DNA of 64,000 bases from Xanthomonas massiliensis (GTDB lineage Bacteria > Pseudomonadota > Gammaproteobacteria > Xanthomonadales > Xanthomonadaceae): assembly GCF_900018785.1 (NCBI RefSeq), contig NZ_FCOY01000007.1:434001-498000 (forward strand). The letters are read 5' to 3'. Below the pieces are notes generated by a model. That model was given only the letters and a program-made list of their open reading frames with translations. It did no database searches and was not told the DNA's origin. Position 1 is the stretch's first letter; the number at the start of each line of letters is the position of its first letter. Of this stretch, positions 20,739 through 34,548 are shown piece by piece. The translations under genes were made by a program, and so were the position numbers.

Positions 20739-23561
20739 ATGAAAGCCACCGCCCCCCGCTTCCGCAGCACGTCCCCCCGCTTCCGGCGCGATCCGTTGTT
20801 CAGCATGATCGCCCTGTCCCTCGCCATCGCCGGCAACGTCCAGGCGCAGGAAGCCTCCGGCGGCGGCGAGGCCAAGACCCTGGACAACGTCATCGTCACC
20901 GGCACGCGCCGGACCGGCATGTCGGTGGACGACAGCCCGGCGCCGGTGCAGATCGTCACCGCCGAGGCGCTGCAGCAGTCGGGCGCGCCGGACCTGATGA
21001 ACCAGCTCGCGTTCCAGGTGCCCAGCTTCAATGCCAGCCAGCAGGGCACGGACATGACCAGCGCCACGCTGGTGGCCAACATGCGCGCGCTCTCGCCCAA
21101 CCACACCCTGGTCCTGGTGAACGGCAAGCGCCGCCACTTCACCTCCAACGTCGCGGTGACCGGCAGCTACGCCGGCGCGGCCTCCACCGACCTGAGCTTC
21201 ATCCCCACCAGCGCGATCGCCAGTACCGAGGTGCTGACCGACGGCGCCGCCGCGCTGTACGGCTCGGACGCGATCGCCGGCGTGATCAACCTGATCACCA
21301 AGAAGAACAGCAGCGGCGGCAGCGTGTCGGCCGGCACCTCCGGCTACGACGACGGCGGCGGCTTCACCACCAACTACCAGGGCAACTTCGGCTTCGGCGG
21401 CGACAACAGCTATTTCAACATCGCCCTGGAGAGCGAGCGGCGCGACACCATCAACCGCCCCGGCGCGCCGTATGGCGCCGCCGCGTGCGTGGCCGACCGG
21501 CTCGCCGACCCGGTCAACGGCTGCCCGGCCACCGGCACCACGACCACCGCCAGCGGCTACCCCAGTTCCACCGGTACCGCCGCGCTCGGGCGCGAGAACG
21601 AATACAACATGGTCTACGACGGCTGGTTCCCGAACAACAACCACCAGGGCGACTCGCCGGCCATCCAGCGCGACATCGCGTTCATGAGCGGCGGCTTCTT
21701 CCTGGACAACGGCGCCGAGGTGTACGGCACCGGCAGCTTCGGCAAGAAGAAGACCCAGAGCTGGCAGAGCTACCGCCGCCCGTCGCAGGACGGCGGCGTG
21801 GACCTCAACGGCGACGGCGACCGCACCGACCCGATCGGCGGGATCGGCGTATACAGCGGGCAGCCGCTGACCGAGGCGGACATCAACAAGTATCCCTATG
21901 GTTTCAGCCCCTCCATCGACACCGACGAGAAGGACTGGGAGATCGGCATCGGCATCACCGGAGAGCTGGCCGGGTGGACCTACGACCTGTCCACCAACTA
22001 CGGCAAGAACCAGATGGAGATCTACAACACCCACTCGATGAACTTCAGCCTGTGGAACGAATCCGGCGCCTCCCCGGACAGCTTTTATGTCGGTCGCTTC
22101 AACGCCACGCAATGGGACACCGCGCTGGACGTGAGCCGCGACTTCGACTGGGGCATGGCCAAGCCGGCCACCGTGGCCGCCGGCCTGGAGTACCGCAAGG
22201 ACACCTACGGCATCGACCCGGGCGATGCGGCCTCGTACTACGGCGCCGGCTCGGCGGCGTTCCCCGGCTACAACCCGGCCGCGACCGGCGAGTGGGAGCG
22301 CAACAACAAGGCCGCCTTCGTCAACGTGATCGTCAATCCGACCGAGCGCTGGATCGTCGATGCCGCCGCGCGCTACGAGAAGTACAGCGACTTCGGCAGC
22401 AAGGCGGTGGGCAAGCTGACCACCCGCTTCGACTTCAGCGATGCCTTCGCCGTGCGCGGCACGATCAGCACCGGCTTCCGCGCGCCGACGATGGGCGAGA
22501 ACTACTACACCGCCATCCAGGTCGGCCCCACCGCCGCCACCGCCACCCTGCAGGCCGCCAACGTCGGCAGCGGCCTGAAGCCGGAGACCAGCAAGAACAT
22601 CAGCCTCGGCCTGGTGTTCAAGCCGCTGGAGAACCTGACCAGCACCCTGGACGCCTACCAGATCCGGATCGACGACCGCATCCGCCTCGGCAGCACCCTG
22701 AACTACTCGACCAGCCAGAGCACCAACACGCTGTGCGGGCGCACGCCCGGCTGCGTGCCCGACTCGAACCTGCCCGATCCGGCCGACACCAACCGCGACG
22801 GCATTCCGGACGATACCTACAACCAGACCCTGGGCATGGCCCTGGTCGCCGGCGGCTTCATCTCGCAGTGGAACGACCCGACCGCGGCCGGCGGCAGCAT
22901 GGACGCGACCGCGCGCGCCAACATCGGCCTGAACTTCTTCACCAACGCGATGAACACCAAGACCACCGGCGTGGACTGGGTGACCACCTACAACAGCGAG
23001 TTCGACTGGGGCCGCATCGACTGGGTGCTGGCGGCCAACTACAACAAGACCAAGGTCACCCGCGTCGGCAACGCGCCGGCCGATCTCGGCGGGCTGCCGC
23101 TGCTGACCGACGCCGACGTCGCCTCGGTCGAGCACAACAGCCCCAAGTACCGGGTCAACCTCGGCGCGACGATCCACTTCAGCGACAAGCTCAGCCTCAA
23201 CATCCGCGAGAACGTCTACGGCCCGCAGTACACGCTGGGCACCACCAGCGCGTATGCGGCGTATCCGCAGATCATGGACACGCTGGACCTGGTGACCCTC
23301 AACGGCGTCACCTACTACAAGCTGGAGATCGGCACGCTGTACACCACCAACGTCGAGCTGACCTATCGGCCCAGCAAGAACCTGCGCTTCAGCATCGGCG
23401 CCGACAACCTGTTCAACGCGTATCCCGACAAGACCCCGGCCGCGATCCTCGAGTACAACATCGAGCGCTACGCCAGCACCGGCGCACGCGATTACATCCT
23501 CGGCAGCCCGCTCGGCTTCTTCGGCACGCGCTGGTTCGCCAAGCTGGCCTACGAGTGGTGA
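20739..23561 (+). CDS. TonB-dependent outer-membrane receptor
   Basis: Large beta-barrel transporter driven by TonB-ExbBD. Start at 20739 (MKATAPRFRSTSPRFRRD) gives a long basic signal peptide ending NVQAQEA. A TonB-box-like DNVIVTGTR follows, then the plug domain (about residues 45-170, with LVLVNGKRRHFTSN and LYGSDAIAGVINLITKK), then the 22-strand barrel with a terminal aromatic residue (AKLAYEW). Length 940 aa suits this subclass, common in Xanthomonas and Caulobacter relatives. A calcium-like DTNRDGIPDDTYN loop lies in an extracellular region. The substrate is not evident; the exported flavoprotein downstream suggests an amine or amino-acid-containing compound, but that is inference. Confidence 0.92.
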   Translation: MKATAPRFRSTSPRFRRDPLFSMIALSLAIAGNVQAQEASGGGEAKTLDNVIVTGTRRTGMSVDDSPAPVQIVTAEALQQSGAPDLMNQLAFQVPSFNASQQGTDMTSATLVANMRALSPNHTLVLVNGKRRHFTSNVAVTGSYAGAASTDLSFIPTSAIASTEVLTDGAAALYGSDAIAGVINLITKKNSSGGSVSAGTSGYDDGGGFTTNYQGNFGFGGDNSYFNIALESERRDTINRPGAPYGAAACVADRLADPVNGCPATGTTTTASGYPSSTGTAALGRENEYNMVYDGWFPNNNHQGDSPAIQRDIAFMSGGFFLDNGAEVYGTGSFGKKKTQSWQSYRRPSQDGGVDLNGDGDRTDPIGGIGVYSGQPLTEADINKYPYGFSPSIDTDEKDWEIGIGITGELAGWTYDLSTNYGKNQMEIYNTHSMNFSLWNESGASPDSFYVGRFNATQWDTALDVSRDFDWGMAKPATVAAGLEYRKDTYGIDPGDAASYYGAGSAAFPGYNPAATGEWERNNKAAFVNVIVNPTERWIVDAAARYEKYSDFGSKAVGKLTTRFDFSDAFAVRGTISTGFRAPTMGENYYTAIQVGPTAATATLQAANVGSGLKPETSKNISLGLVFKPLENLTSTLDAYQIRIDDRIRLGSTLNYSTSQSTNTLCGRTPGCVPDSNLPDPADTNRDGIPDDTYNQTLGMALVAGGFISQWNDPTAAGGSMDATARANIGLNFFTNAMNTKTTGVDWVTTYNSEFDWGRIDWVLAANYNKTKVTRVGNAPADLGGLPLLTDADVASVEHNSPKYRVNLGATIHFSDKLSLNIRENVYGPQYTLGTTSAYAAYPQIMDTLDLVTLNGVTYYKLEIGTLYTTNVELTYRPSKNLRFSIGADNLFNAYPDKTPAAILEYNIERYASTGARDYILGSPLGFFGTRWFAKLAYEW

Positions 23562-24110
23562 TCGCCCGGCGGCGTCGGCAGTGATGCGAGGGCGCTGCCT
23601 CGATCAGGCCGCGGTGCCGGTATCCATCGCCGGCACCGCGGCCTGCCGCTGTGGCCACCGCTTCCGGCCCGCGTCCGCATCCGGGAGACGTCGTGGCCGC
23701 GCACGCAGGAAATCCAGCAAGGGAAGTACATGCCGGCCACGCAGCCGGTGGCCACGGAAGTGCCCGGGCGGGACCGCCACGGCCAGTCCGGCAGGCGGCA
23801 GCGGTCCCCGGCAAGCGATCCTGCCACGGCGCATCGGCATCGGCATCGGTCGCGGCATCGGCCGCGGACAAGACACTCGAGGTATGTGCGGGCACCGTGG
23901 CGTGGCCACCGCCCCGGCCGGCCCGGGCACCGGCAGGTACGATGCTCCGCGGCGGGAGACGGCGTACGCCCGCCCGCCATGACCGATACCGATACCGATA
24001 CCGATACCGTGCAATGTGCCGCAGGTGACCGCATGCGGTCCGTCCTGCGGCATCGGGAAGTCGCAGTCGTCGCCGGTGCCGAGCCGGCCCATCCAATCCG
24101 AGGAATCCAG
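23562..24110. other. Gene-free region between the TonB receptor and flavoprotein genes
   Basis: No convincing gene on either strand; open frames here are arginine- and glycine-rich translations of GC-rich DNA. The stretch holds short tandem repeats: three adjacent GCATCG units near 23831-23848 and nearly five ACCGAT units at 23982-24010. No intrinsic terminator with a T run was seen, so read-through from the receptor into the flavoprotein gene is possible. Confidence 0.5.
23982..24010. repeat. Tandem ACCGAT hexamer repeat (about 4.8 copies)
   Basis: Four perfect ACCGAT units followed by ACCGT, about 100 bp before the flavoprotein start. Changes in copy number would alter the leader, not a protein, because it lies outside any supported gene. 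Confidence 0.8.
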
Positions 24111-25298
24111 ATGCAACGTCGCAATTTCCTGCATGCCGTCGGTGGCGCGAGCGTCGCCGCCCTCGGTGCCGGCATCGCCGGCAACGCCCTGGCGCAGGCG
24201 GCGCCGGCGGCCATGGTCCCTCCCGGGCAGAAGCCACACTTCCTCCCGGTCCCGCCGCTGGCCAGGGTGCGGGCCTCTCCCGAGCGGGTGATCTCGGTCG
24301 ATGTATGCACCCGTCCGTTCCGCGCCCAGGGACCGCGCATCGAGGCGGAAAGGGTCGGGCGCAAGACCGTCATCCACAGCTACGGGCACGGCGGCAGCGG
24401 CTGGTCGCTGTCGTGGGGCACCGGCGAACAGGTGGCGGCGCTGGCGCTGGCCACCGGCGAGAAGGAGATCGGCGTCGTCGGCTGCGGCGCGATCGGGCTG
24501 ACCGCCGCCCGGGTCATGCAGAAGTACGGCCTGAAGGTACACATCTACGCCCGGGAATTCCCGCCGGCGGTGCGCTCCAGCTTTGCCACCGGCGCGTGGA
24601 CGCCCGCCTCGCGCATCGTCTCGGCCGACAACGCCACCCCGGAATTCCGCGCGTGGTGGCAGAAGACCGCGCGCAGCTCGTTCCGCATGTACCAGAGCCT
24701 GCTCGGCCTGCCCGGCAACCCGATCGCCTGGCAGGACGTCTACCTGCTGTCAGACGGACAGGCCGGCACGACCCACTGGGAAAGCCAGGGCGAGCCGGAA
24801 TACCCGGACCTGCAGCTGGACCTGATCGAAGGCTTCCATGCCCGCCCGCTGGAACTGGCGCCGGACCAGCACCCGTTCGCCGCCGCCTACGTGCGCCGCA
24901 GCGTGAACCTGGTGTTCGGCATCGGCGCGTACTCGAAGATGCTGATGGACGATTTCGTGCGCGCCGGCGGCATCACCGAGCTGCGCGAGTTCGGCAGCCT
25001 GGACGACATCGGCAGGCTGCGCCAGAAGGTCGTCGTCAACGCCACCGGCTACGGCGCGCGCGCCCTGGTCGGCGACGAGTCCATCGTCCCGGTGCGTGGC
25101 CAGACCTGCCGCCTGGCACCGCAGCCGGAGGTGAACTACAACCTGTACTACACCTCGCGCAACGTCAGCATGACCTCGCGCACCGATGGCCTGCTGGTGC
25201 AGAGCCAGGGTGCGCACGACTTCGGCAACGACGACATCCGCCCGGACTACGCCGAGATCCTGCGCAGCGTGGACGCACTGGCCCAGGCCTTCGCCTGA
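24111..25298 (+). CDS. Tat-exported FAD oxidoreductase, circularly permuted D-amino-acid-oxidase type
   Basis: GAGGAA stands 6 nt before the ATG at 24111. The N-terminus MQRRNFLHAVGGASVAALGA is a twin-arginine signal (RRNFL at residues 3-7), so the protein probably folds with FAD before export to the periplasm. The motif normally at the C-terminus of D-amino-acid oxidases (RPFRAQG near 69 and HSYGHGGSGWSLSWG at 89-103) comes first here. It is followed by the FAD Rossmann loop VVGCGAIGLTAARV (loop at 124-129), normally at the N-terminus. The chain ends in the helix that precedes the RP motif in ordinary enzymes. Motif content is complete, so this looks like a circular permutation, not damage. 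395 aa. Substrate unknown. Confidence 0.82.
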   Translation: MQRRNFLHAVGGASVAALGAGIAGNALAQAAPAAMVPPGQKPHFLPVPPLARVRASPERVISVDVCTRPFRAQGPRIEAERVGRKTVIHSYGHGGSGWSLSWGTGEQVAALALATGEKEIGVVGCGAIGLTAARVMQKYGLKVHIYAREFPPAVRSSFATGAWTPASRIVSADNATPEFRAWWQKTARSSFRMYQSLLGLPGNPIAWQDVYLLSDGQAGTTHWESQGEPEYPDLQLDLIEGFHARPLELAPDQHPFAAAYVRRSVNLVFGIGAYSKMLMDDFVRAGGITELREFGSLDDIGRLRQKVVVNATGYGARALVGDESIVPVRGQTCRLAPQPEVNYNLYYTSRNVSMTSRTDGLLVQSQGAHDFGNDDIRPDYAEILRSVDALAQAFA

Positions 25299-25791
25299 CG
25301 ATGACGCGGCGGGGCCGGGCCTGCACCCGGCACCCGCCTTGCGAGCCATCGCGGCAACGGCCCGGCATCGACGCCCGGGCCCGGTCGAGCGCGCGCACTC
25401 CGGGCCTTCGGGCACCGTCTGCCTGGCCGGGCTGCGGTGGCCCCGCTTGCCACGCAGCGCCACGCTGCGTTTCCACTGCCACCGGCACCTCGACCGGTGC
25501 CGCGCACGCTGCACCCCGCCTCGCCCGCCCAGGAACCGCGCGCTTCCTCCTGGCCAGCGAGGTCGTGTCGCCACGCATGGTGCGCGGGCTCCGCCCCGGC
25601 CACCCGGCTGGCACGGCTCCGGTGCAACGGGAGGCATCTCCCGGGCATGGCGTCCGACCGCCCGGGAGCGCCCGCCCATGGCCATCGCGAACGGCGCCGC
25701 CTGCCCTGCCCGGGTGTTGGCGAGTCCACCGGACCGGTCGTGCGCCGTCCTCCTCGCGGCGAGGCCCGCCCTTCTCCTTGCTCCTTCCCCC
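25299..25791. other. Gene-free region between the flavoprotein gene and the mdh terminator
   Basis: About 490 bp of GC-rich sequence with no supported gene, RNA gene or repeat family. Possible frames have no recognisable protein features. No clear terminator for the flavoprotein gene was found apart from the mdh terminator on the other strand. Confidence 0.45.
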
Positions 25792-25820
25792 AAAAAAAAC
25801 GCCACCCCGAAGGGCGGCGT
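25792..25820 (-). terminator. Intrinsic terminator of mdh
   Basis: Read on the minus strand: ACGCCGCCC, loop TTCG, GGGTGGCGT and then eight T residues. Nine stem positions with one mismatch, closed by a stable UUCG-type tetraloop, 39 bp after the mdh stop. Confidence 0.92.
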
Positions 25821-25858
25821 CCGTATCGCTGGCCGGGGCGCGGTACGCCCCGCCGGCC

Positions 25859-29991
<4,133 letters not shown>

Positions 29992-30064
29992 CGCGCCGCC
30001 GCCGGCACGCGCGACGCCGGCCGCTTGGTTAAGCTGGCCTGCCCTCCTCCGGAACGTACACGCC

Positions 30065-31630
30065 ATGGCCCGCATGCCTGCGCCGTGCCTGTTGTTCGCC
30101 CTGCTCCTGACCGCCGGCCCCGTTGCCGCCGCCCCGCCCGACTGCGCCACGCTGGACATCGCGAGCACCCGGGCCGGCATGGCCGCCGGCGACTTCGACA
30201 GCCGCCAGCTGGTGCAGGCCTGCCTGCAACGCATCGCCGCCCTGGACCGCGACGGGCCGGCGCTGCACGCGATCCTGGAGACCCATCCCGGGGCGCTGCA
30301 GGAAGCCGGGCGGCGCGACGAGGCGCGCCGTGCCGGCCATCGACCGGGATCGCTGCAGGGCATCCCGATCGTGCTCAAGGACAACATCGACGCGGCGCCG
30401 ATGGCCAACAGCGCCGGCTCGCTGGCGCTGGCGGACTTCCACCCGCGCCAGGATGCCCCGCTCGTCCGGCGCCTGCGCGCGGCCGGCGCGGTGATACTGG
30501 CCAAGACCAACCTGAGCGAATGGGCCAACTTCCGCTCCACGCACTCGATCGGCGGCTGGAGCGCGCGCGGCGGCCAGACCCGCAATCCCTACGTGCTGGA
30601 CCACACGCCGTGCGGCTCCAGCTCCGGTACCGCGGTGGCCGTGGCCGCCGGCATGGCGGTGGCGGGCGTCGGCACCGAGACCGACGGCAGCCTGATGTGC
30701 CCGGCCGCGGTGAACGGCCTGGTGGCGATCAAGCCGACCGTGGGCCTGGTCAGCCGCCGCGGCATCATCCCGATCTCCGCCAGCCAGGACACCGCAGGCC
30801 CCATGGCGCGCAACGTCGCCGACGCCGCGGCGCTGCTGACCGTCATGGCCGGCCCCGACCCGGACGATCCGGCGACCAGGGTGGCGGACCGGCCAGCGCC
30901 GGCCGACTACCGCCAGGCCCTGGACGCCGGCGCCCTGCGCGGGGTCCGCATCGGCGTGCTGCGCAACCGGCTGACCGCCGATCCGGCGATCGCGGCCCGC
31001 TTCGAGGCGGCACTGGAGGTGCTGCGTGGCGCCGGCGCCCAGCTGGTCGATGCGACGATCACCACCGACGGGCAATGGTCCGAGGACGAGACCCGCGTCC
31101 TGCGCACCGAGTTCAAGCACGGGCTGGATCGCTACCTGCAGTCGCACGACGCGCCGGTGGCCTCGCTGGCGGCGCTGATCGCCTACAACGACCGGCATGC
31201 CGAAAGCGAGATGCCGCTGTTCGGCCAGGAGACCTTCATCGCCGCCCAGGCCACCGCCGGCCTGGACGATGCCGACTATCTCAGCTCGCGCGCGCGCGCC
31301 CACCGCCTGGCCGGCCCGGAAGGCATCGACCGCGCCCTTGCCGAGGCCGGCGTGCAGGCCCTGGTCGCCCCGGCCACCGGACCGGCCTGGCCGATCGATC
31401 CCGCGCGCGGCGGCCGCTTCCCCGGCGCCGGCTACAGCGCGGCCGCGGTCAGCGGCTATCCCAGCATCACCGTGCCGATGGGCAGCATCGGCCCGCTCCC
31501 GGTCGGCCTGCTGTTCATGGGCCCGGCGTGGAGCGAGGCACGCCTGGTCGGCCTGGCCTACGCCTACGAGCAGCGCCGCGGACCGCGCCCGGTGCCGGCC
31601 TTCCTGCCCACCCTCGACGCGACGCCCTGA
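30065..31630 (+). CDS. Secreted amidase (amidase-signature family)
   Basis: Serine amidase of the amidase-signature family, probably exported: residues 1-23 are a clear signal peptide ([17 protein letters not shown]). The Ser-cisSer-Lys triad is visible: Lys105 in [11 protein letters not shown], the cis-serine near 185 in [10 protein letters not shown], and Ser209 in [16 protein letters not shown]. Length 521 aa is normal for the exported type. It is not GatA, which has no signal peptide and travels with gatB/gatC. Substrate unknown. It is convergent with the acylase/TonB unit across a shared terminator, so it is not in that operon, though both encode exported amide hydrolases. Confidence 0.9.
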   Translation: MARMPAPCLLFALLLTAGPVAAAPPDCATLDIASTRAGMAAGDFDSRQLVQACLQRIAALDRDGPALHAILETHPGALQEAGRRDEARRAGHRPGSLQGIPIVLKDNIDAAPMANSAGSLALADFHPRQDAPLVRRLRAAGAVILAKTNLSEWANFRSTHSIGGWSARGGQTRNPYVLDHTPCGSSSGTAVAVAAGMAVAGVGTETDGSLMCPAAVNGLVAIKPTVGLVSRRGIIPISASQDTAGPMARNVADAAALLTVMAGPDPDDPATRVADRPAPADYRQALDAGALRGVRIGVLRNRLTADPAIAARFEAALEVLRGAGAQLVDATITTDGQWSEDETRVLRTEFKHGLDRYLQSHDAPVASLAALIAYNDRHAESEMPLFGQETFIAAQATAGLDDADYLSSRARAHRLAGPEGIDRALAEAGVQALVAPATGPAWPIDPARGGRFPGAGYSAAAVSGYPSITVPMGSIGPLPVGLLFMGPAWSEARLVGLAYAYEQRRGPRPVPAFLPTLDATP

Positions 31631-31636
31631 CACGCG

Positions 31637-31666
31637 AAGGGCCGGGTCCCGAAGGACCCGGCCCTT
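31637..31666. terminator. Bidirectional terminator-like hairpin
   Basis: AAGGGCCGGGTCC, loop CGAA, GGACCCGGCCCTT: a perfect 13-bp stem with a tetraloop between the convergent amidase gene and the small secreted protein gene. The A/T ends give short U tracts either way. Confidence 0.8.
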
Positions 31667-31691
31667 GCGCGGCCACCTTGCCGGCGGCGAT

Positions 31692-32195
31692 TCAGGGCAT
31701 CTTGTCGGTGCGGTCGAAGTACTCCACGAAGGCCTTGGACTTGCCCTCCACGGACTTGCCCACGCCCTTGCGCACCAGGTGCTTGCCGTCGGCGGAATAT
31801 TCCCAGAACTCGCCGACCACCACATCGTCGCCCTTGAGCTTCAGGAACTGGAACTCGCGCGGCCCCATGCGGCTGACCGACACCGCGTTGTAGCGGTCCT
31901 CGGGGCCGTGCTCGGGCAGCGGATGGGACTTGCCGTCCATCGGGATGTGGTAGCGCAGCGTCGTCTTCTTGGCCGGATTGGTGTCGTTGACCGAGTAGTA
32001 ATCCAGCGCGTTGCCGTCGAAATCCACCTTCACCGTCAGGCTCATGCCCTTGGGCATGTTGCCGTCGGTCCAGTAGGACTTGACGTTGTCCAGCCGCCAC
32101 ACGCCGTCGAGCGGGCTCTTGGCCAGGACCAGCGCCGGCAGCATCAGCGAGAACATCAGCGCACCACGGGCTACGTGTTTGAACACGGCATTCAC
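31692..32195 (-). CDS. Small secreted protein, last gene of the acylase/TonB unit
   Basis: Family not recognised. AGAGGAG precedes the ATG at 32195. A 25-residue Sec signal (ALMFSLMLPALVLA) is followed by about 140 residues that alternate short beta-like stretches (GVWRLDNVKSYW, SLTVKVDFDGNALDYYSV, REFQFLKLKGDDVVVGEFWEYS). This is compatible with a small lipocalin-like barrel, but that is inference. It ends with a charged KSKAFVEYFDRTDKMP. Lies 48 bp downstream of the TonB receptor gene on the same strand and is closed by a terminator. A periplasmic ligand carrier for the imported compound is an attractive but unproven role. Confidence 0.7.
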   Translation of the reverse strand: MNAVFKHVARGALMFSLMLPALVLAKSPLDGVWRLDNVKSYWTDGNMPKGMSLTVKVDFDGNALDYYSVNDTNPAKKTTLRYHIPMDGKSHPLPEHGPEDRYNAVSVSRMGPREFQFLKLKGDDVVVGEFWEYSADGKHLVRKGVGKSVEGKSKAFVEYFDRTDKMP

Positions 32196-32243
32196 TCCTC
32201 TTGTTTCGATCGGATCAGGAACCGGCGTGGATACCGGAAGACA

Positions 32244-34445
32244 TCAGAAGTCGAAGGACACGTTGGCGTAGTACGCGCGCGGATCGCCCAGGAACACGAA
32301 CGAGTTCGAGCCGCCGATCCAGTAGGCCTTGTTGAACAGGTTGTTCACGCCGACGCGGTAGGTGACCTGGTGGGCGCCATAGGGCGCGGCGTACTTGAAG
32401 CCGACGTCGTACAGCGTATAGCCCGGGGCGGTCAGGGTCAGCTGGCGGGTGATGTTCTGGTAGGCGGTCGTCTCGCCGGTCGCGCGCGCATTGACGTTGA
32501 CGCTGGCGCCGGGCAGCCATTGCGGGCTGTACTCGGCACCCAGCGCGCCGCTGGCGCGGAAGCCGCCGGACACCTGCTTGCCCTTCAGCCAGGCGTTGTC
32601 GATGGTCACGTAGTCGGACTTGTCCAGGTAGACCGCCGAGGCCGACAGGCGCAGGCTCGGCACCACGCGCCAGCTCAGGCTGGCATCCACGCCCTGGTAG
32701 CGGCTGATGCCGCTCTGCACGTAGTAGTTCTCGCTGTTGGCGTAGCCGGTGCCGCGGTCGAGCCGGAACAGCGCCAGCGAGGCGTTGACCAGGCCCTTCT
32801 CCAGCTTGAAGCCGGTCTCGTACTGCTTGCTCTTGATCGGCCCCAGCTGCTGGCCGTAGTTGACGTAGGTCGCGCCCACGGTGTTGCCGGCCTCCAGCGC
32901 CTCGACGTAGCTGGCGTACACGGTGGCGTCGGGGATCGGCTTGTACATCACCGCGACCGTCGGCGAGGTCGAGTACGCGGTCGAGGTGGTGCGGCTGCGC
33001 GAGCTCACTTCGCCCGCGCTGAACTTGTAGGCGTTGTTGTACTGCTCGTACTGGGTGTAGCGCACGCCCAGCAGGGCCGACCACTGCGGCGAGAAGTCCA
33101 CCGTGTCGCTGGCGAACACCGCACGCTGCAGGTCGCCGCTGGTCGGGTAGCCCTGCTGCGACTTGCCGTAGGTCGGCGTGTACACCAGCTTCTGGCCGTC
33201 GCCCAGGTAGCGGTAGCCGTGCGCCACGTAGCCCTGGGTGAGGTTGCTGTAGCCGAGCTTGTTGTCGCTGGTCTGGTAGTTCACGCCGACCACGACGTTG
33301 TGGGTGGTCGGTCCCAGGGCGAACGTGCCCTGCAGCATGGTCCGCGCCATCTCGTAGTTGTAGGTGTAGTAGCCGTCGTAGGTGCGGTCCTGGAAGCGGC
33401 CGCTGGCGTCCAGCAGGTACAGGTAGTCGATCGAGAACACCGTCTTGGAGCGGCTCTTGGCCACGTCCATGCGCAGGTTCCAGTCGTCGGAGATCTGCCA
33501 GTACAGGCCGGTGTTGGCTTCCCAGAACTTGGTGTCGTCGTAGGCGTTGTCGGCCTGCGGGTTGTCGGTGCCGGTGCTGATGTGCGGCAGCTTCGGCGAG
33601 GTGTAGCTGGTGAGGAAGGCCATCGGCATCGGCTTGTCGATGCTCATCTTCTGGTAGATGGCGTCCAGGTTCCAGCGCAGGGTCGAGGTGATGTCCGCAT
33701 CCAGCGAGACCGCGAACGCGTTCTTCTTCACCCCGGTGCCGCGGTTGGAATCGCCTTCCTGGTGGCTGGCGTTGATGCGGTAGCCGAAGTGGTGCGGCCC
33801 GTCGGTGCGGTCGCCGAAATCGACGTGCTCCTGCAGCAGGTTGTCCGAGCGATAGCCCACGTCGGCGCTGAGCAGGAAGCCGTCGGTCGGCTTCTTGGTC
33901 ACGTAGTCGACGATGCCGCCCGGCGCGGCGAAGCCGTACATGAAGCCCGAGGCGCCCTTGAGGATGCGCACGCCCTGCATCATCTCCATCGGCAGGGTGA
34001 TGCCGAACAGCATGGTCGGCAGGCCGTTGAGCTTGGTGGCACCGGCGGTGGAGGCCACCGGGATGCCGCGGATGGTCAGGTACGAGGACCAGGCGGTGAA
34101 GTCGCCGCCGGACTGGCGGCTGATGCTGGCATCGCTGGCGAACAGCGCGTAGACCGAGGCCGGCTGCAGGTCGGCTACCTTCTCCGCGCTGGCCTCCACG
34201 GTGGAGAACGGGGTCTCCAGGTTGGACAGGTTGCCCAGCGATCCCTGGCTGACCACGGCCGAGCGGGCATTGGCCTTCACGTCGATCGTGTCCAGGGTCT
34301 TGGCCTTGCTGTCGGCCTCCTGCGCGTGGGCCGTCGCCTGGCAGGCCAGGCCGGCCACGGCCAGCGACAGGGCCAGGTACAGCGGGCGGAGCGTGCCCGC
34401 AGCGGCGGAAGGCCGGGCACGATAACCGGGGTGTTGCACGATCAT
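32244..34445 (-). CDS. TonB-dependent siderophore-type receptor
   Basis: Outer-membrane transporter. Start at 34445 (MIVQHPGYRARPSAAAG) gives a signal peptide ending ATAHAQEA; the TonB box region KTLDTIDVKAN follows. The plug spans about residues 60-210, with the siderophore-receptor hallmarks WSSYLTIRGIP, MMQGVRILKGASGFMYGFAAPGGIVDYVTKKP. The barrel ends AYYANVSFDF with the terminal phenylalanine used for assembly. 733 aa is typical of FpvA/FhuE-like proteins. It is the middle gene of a unit starting with a periplasmic acylase (103 bp upstream) and ending with a small secreted protein. The ligand may therefore be an acylated siderophore or other amide. Confidence 0.92.
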   Translation of the reverse strand: MIVQHPGYRARPSAAAGTLRPLYLALSLAVAGLACQATAHAQEADSKAKTLDTIDVKANARSAVVSQGSLGNLSNLETPFSTVEASAEKVADLQPASVYALFASDASISRQSGGDFTAWSSYLTIRGIPVASTAGATKLNGLPTMLFGITLPMEMMQGVRILKGASGFMYGFAAPGGIVDYVTKKPTDGFLLSADVGYRSDNLLQEHVDFGDRTDGPHHFGYRINASHQEGDSNRGTGVKKNAFAVSLDADITSTLRWNLDAIYQKMSIDKPMPMAFLTSYTSPKLPHISTGTDNPQADNAYDDTKFWEANTGLYWQISDDWNLRMDVAKSRSKTVFSIDYLYLLDASGRFQDRTYDGYYTYNYEMARTMLQGTFALGPTTHNVVVGVNYQTSDNKLGYSNLTQGYVAHGYRYLGDGQKLVYTPTYGKSQQGYPTSGDLQRAVFASDTVDFSPQWSALLGVRYTQYEQYNNAYKFSAGEVSSRSRTTSTAYSTSPTVAVMYKPIPDATVYASYVEALEAGNTVGATYVNYGQQLGPIKSKQYETGFKLEKGLVNASLALFRLDRGTGYANSENYYVQSGISRYQGVDASLSWRVVPSLRLSASAVYLDKSDYVTIDNAWLKGKQVSGGFRASGALGAEYSPQWLPGASVNVNARATGETTAYQNITRQLTLTAPGYTLYDVGFKYAAPYGAHQVTYRVGVNNLFNKAYWIGGSNSFVFLGDPRAYYANVSFDF

Positions 34446-34548
34446 TTTCTTGGAACCTCTCGGATGCGGGGGAGTGGCAGGAGTGGCGGGCACGGCAGGT
34501 CGCCGTCGCCCGGGGGGCGGCCGTCCATGGCGTGTCGGGAGCGGGACG

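Noticed and set aside
23581-24110. Small open frames in the gap before the flavoprotein gene
   Set aside because: Arginine/glycine/serine-rich products produced by GC-rich short repeats, without start signals or family likeness.
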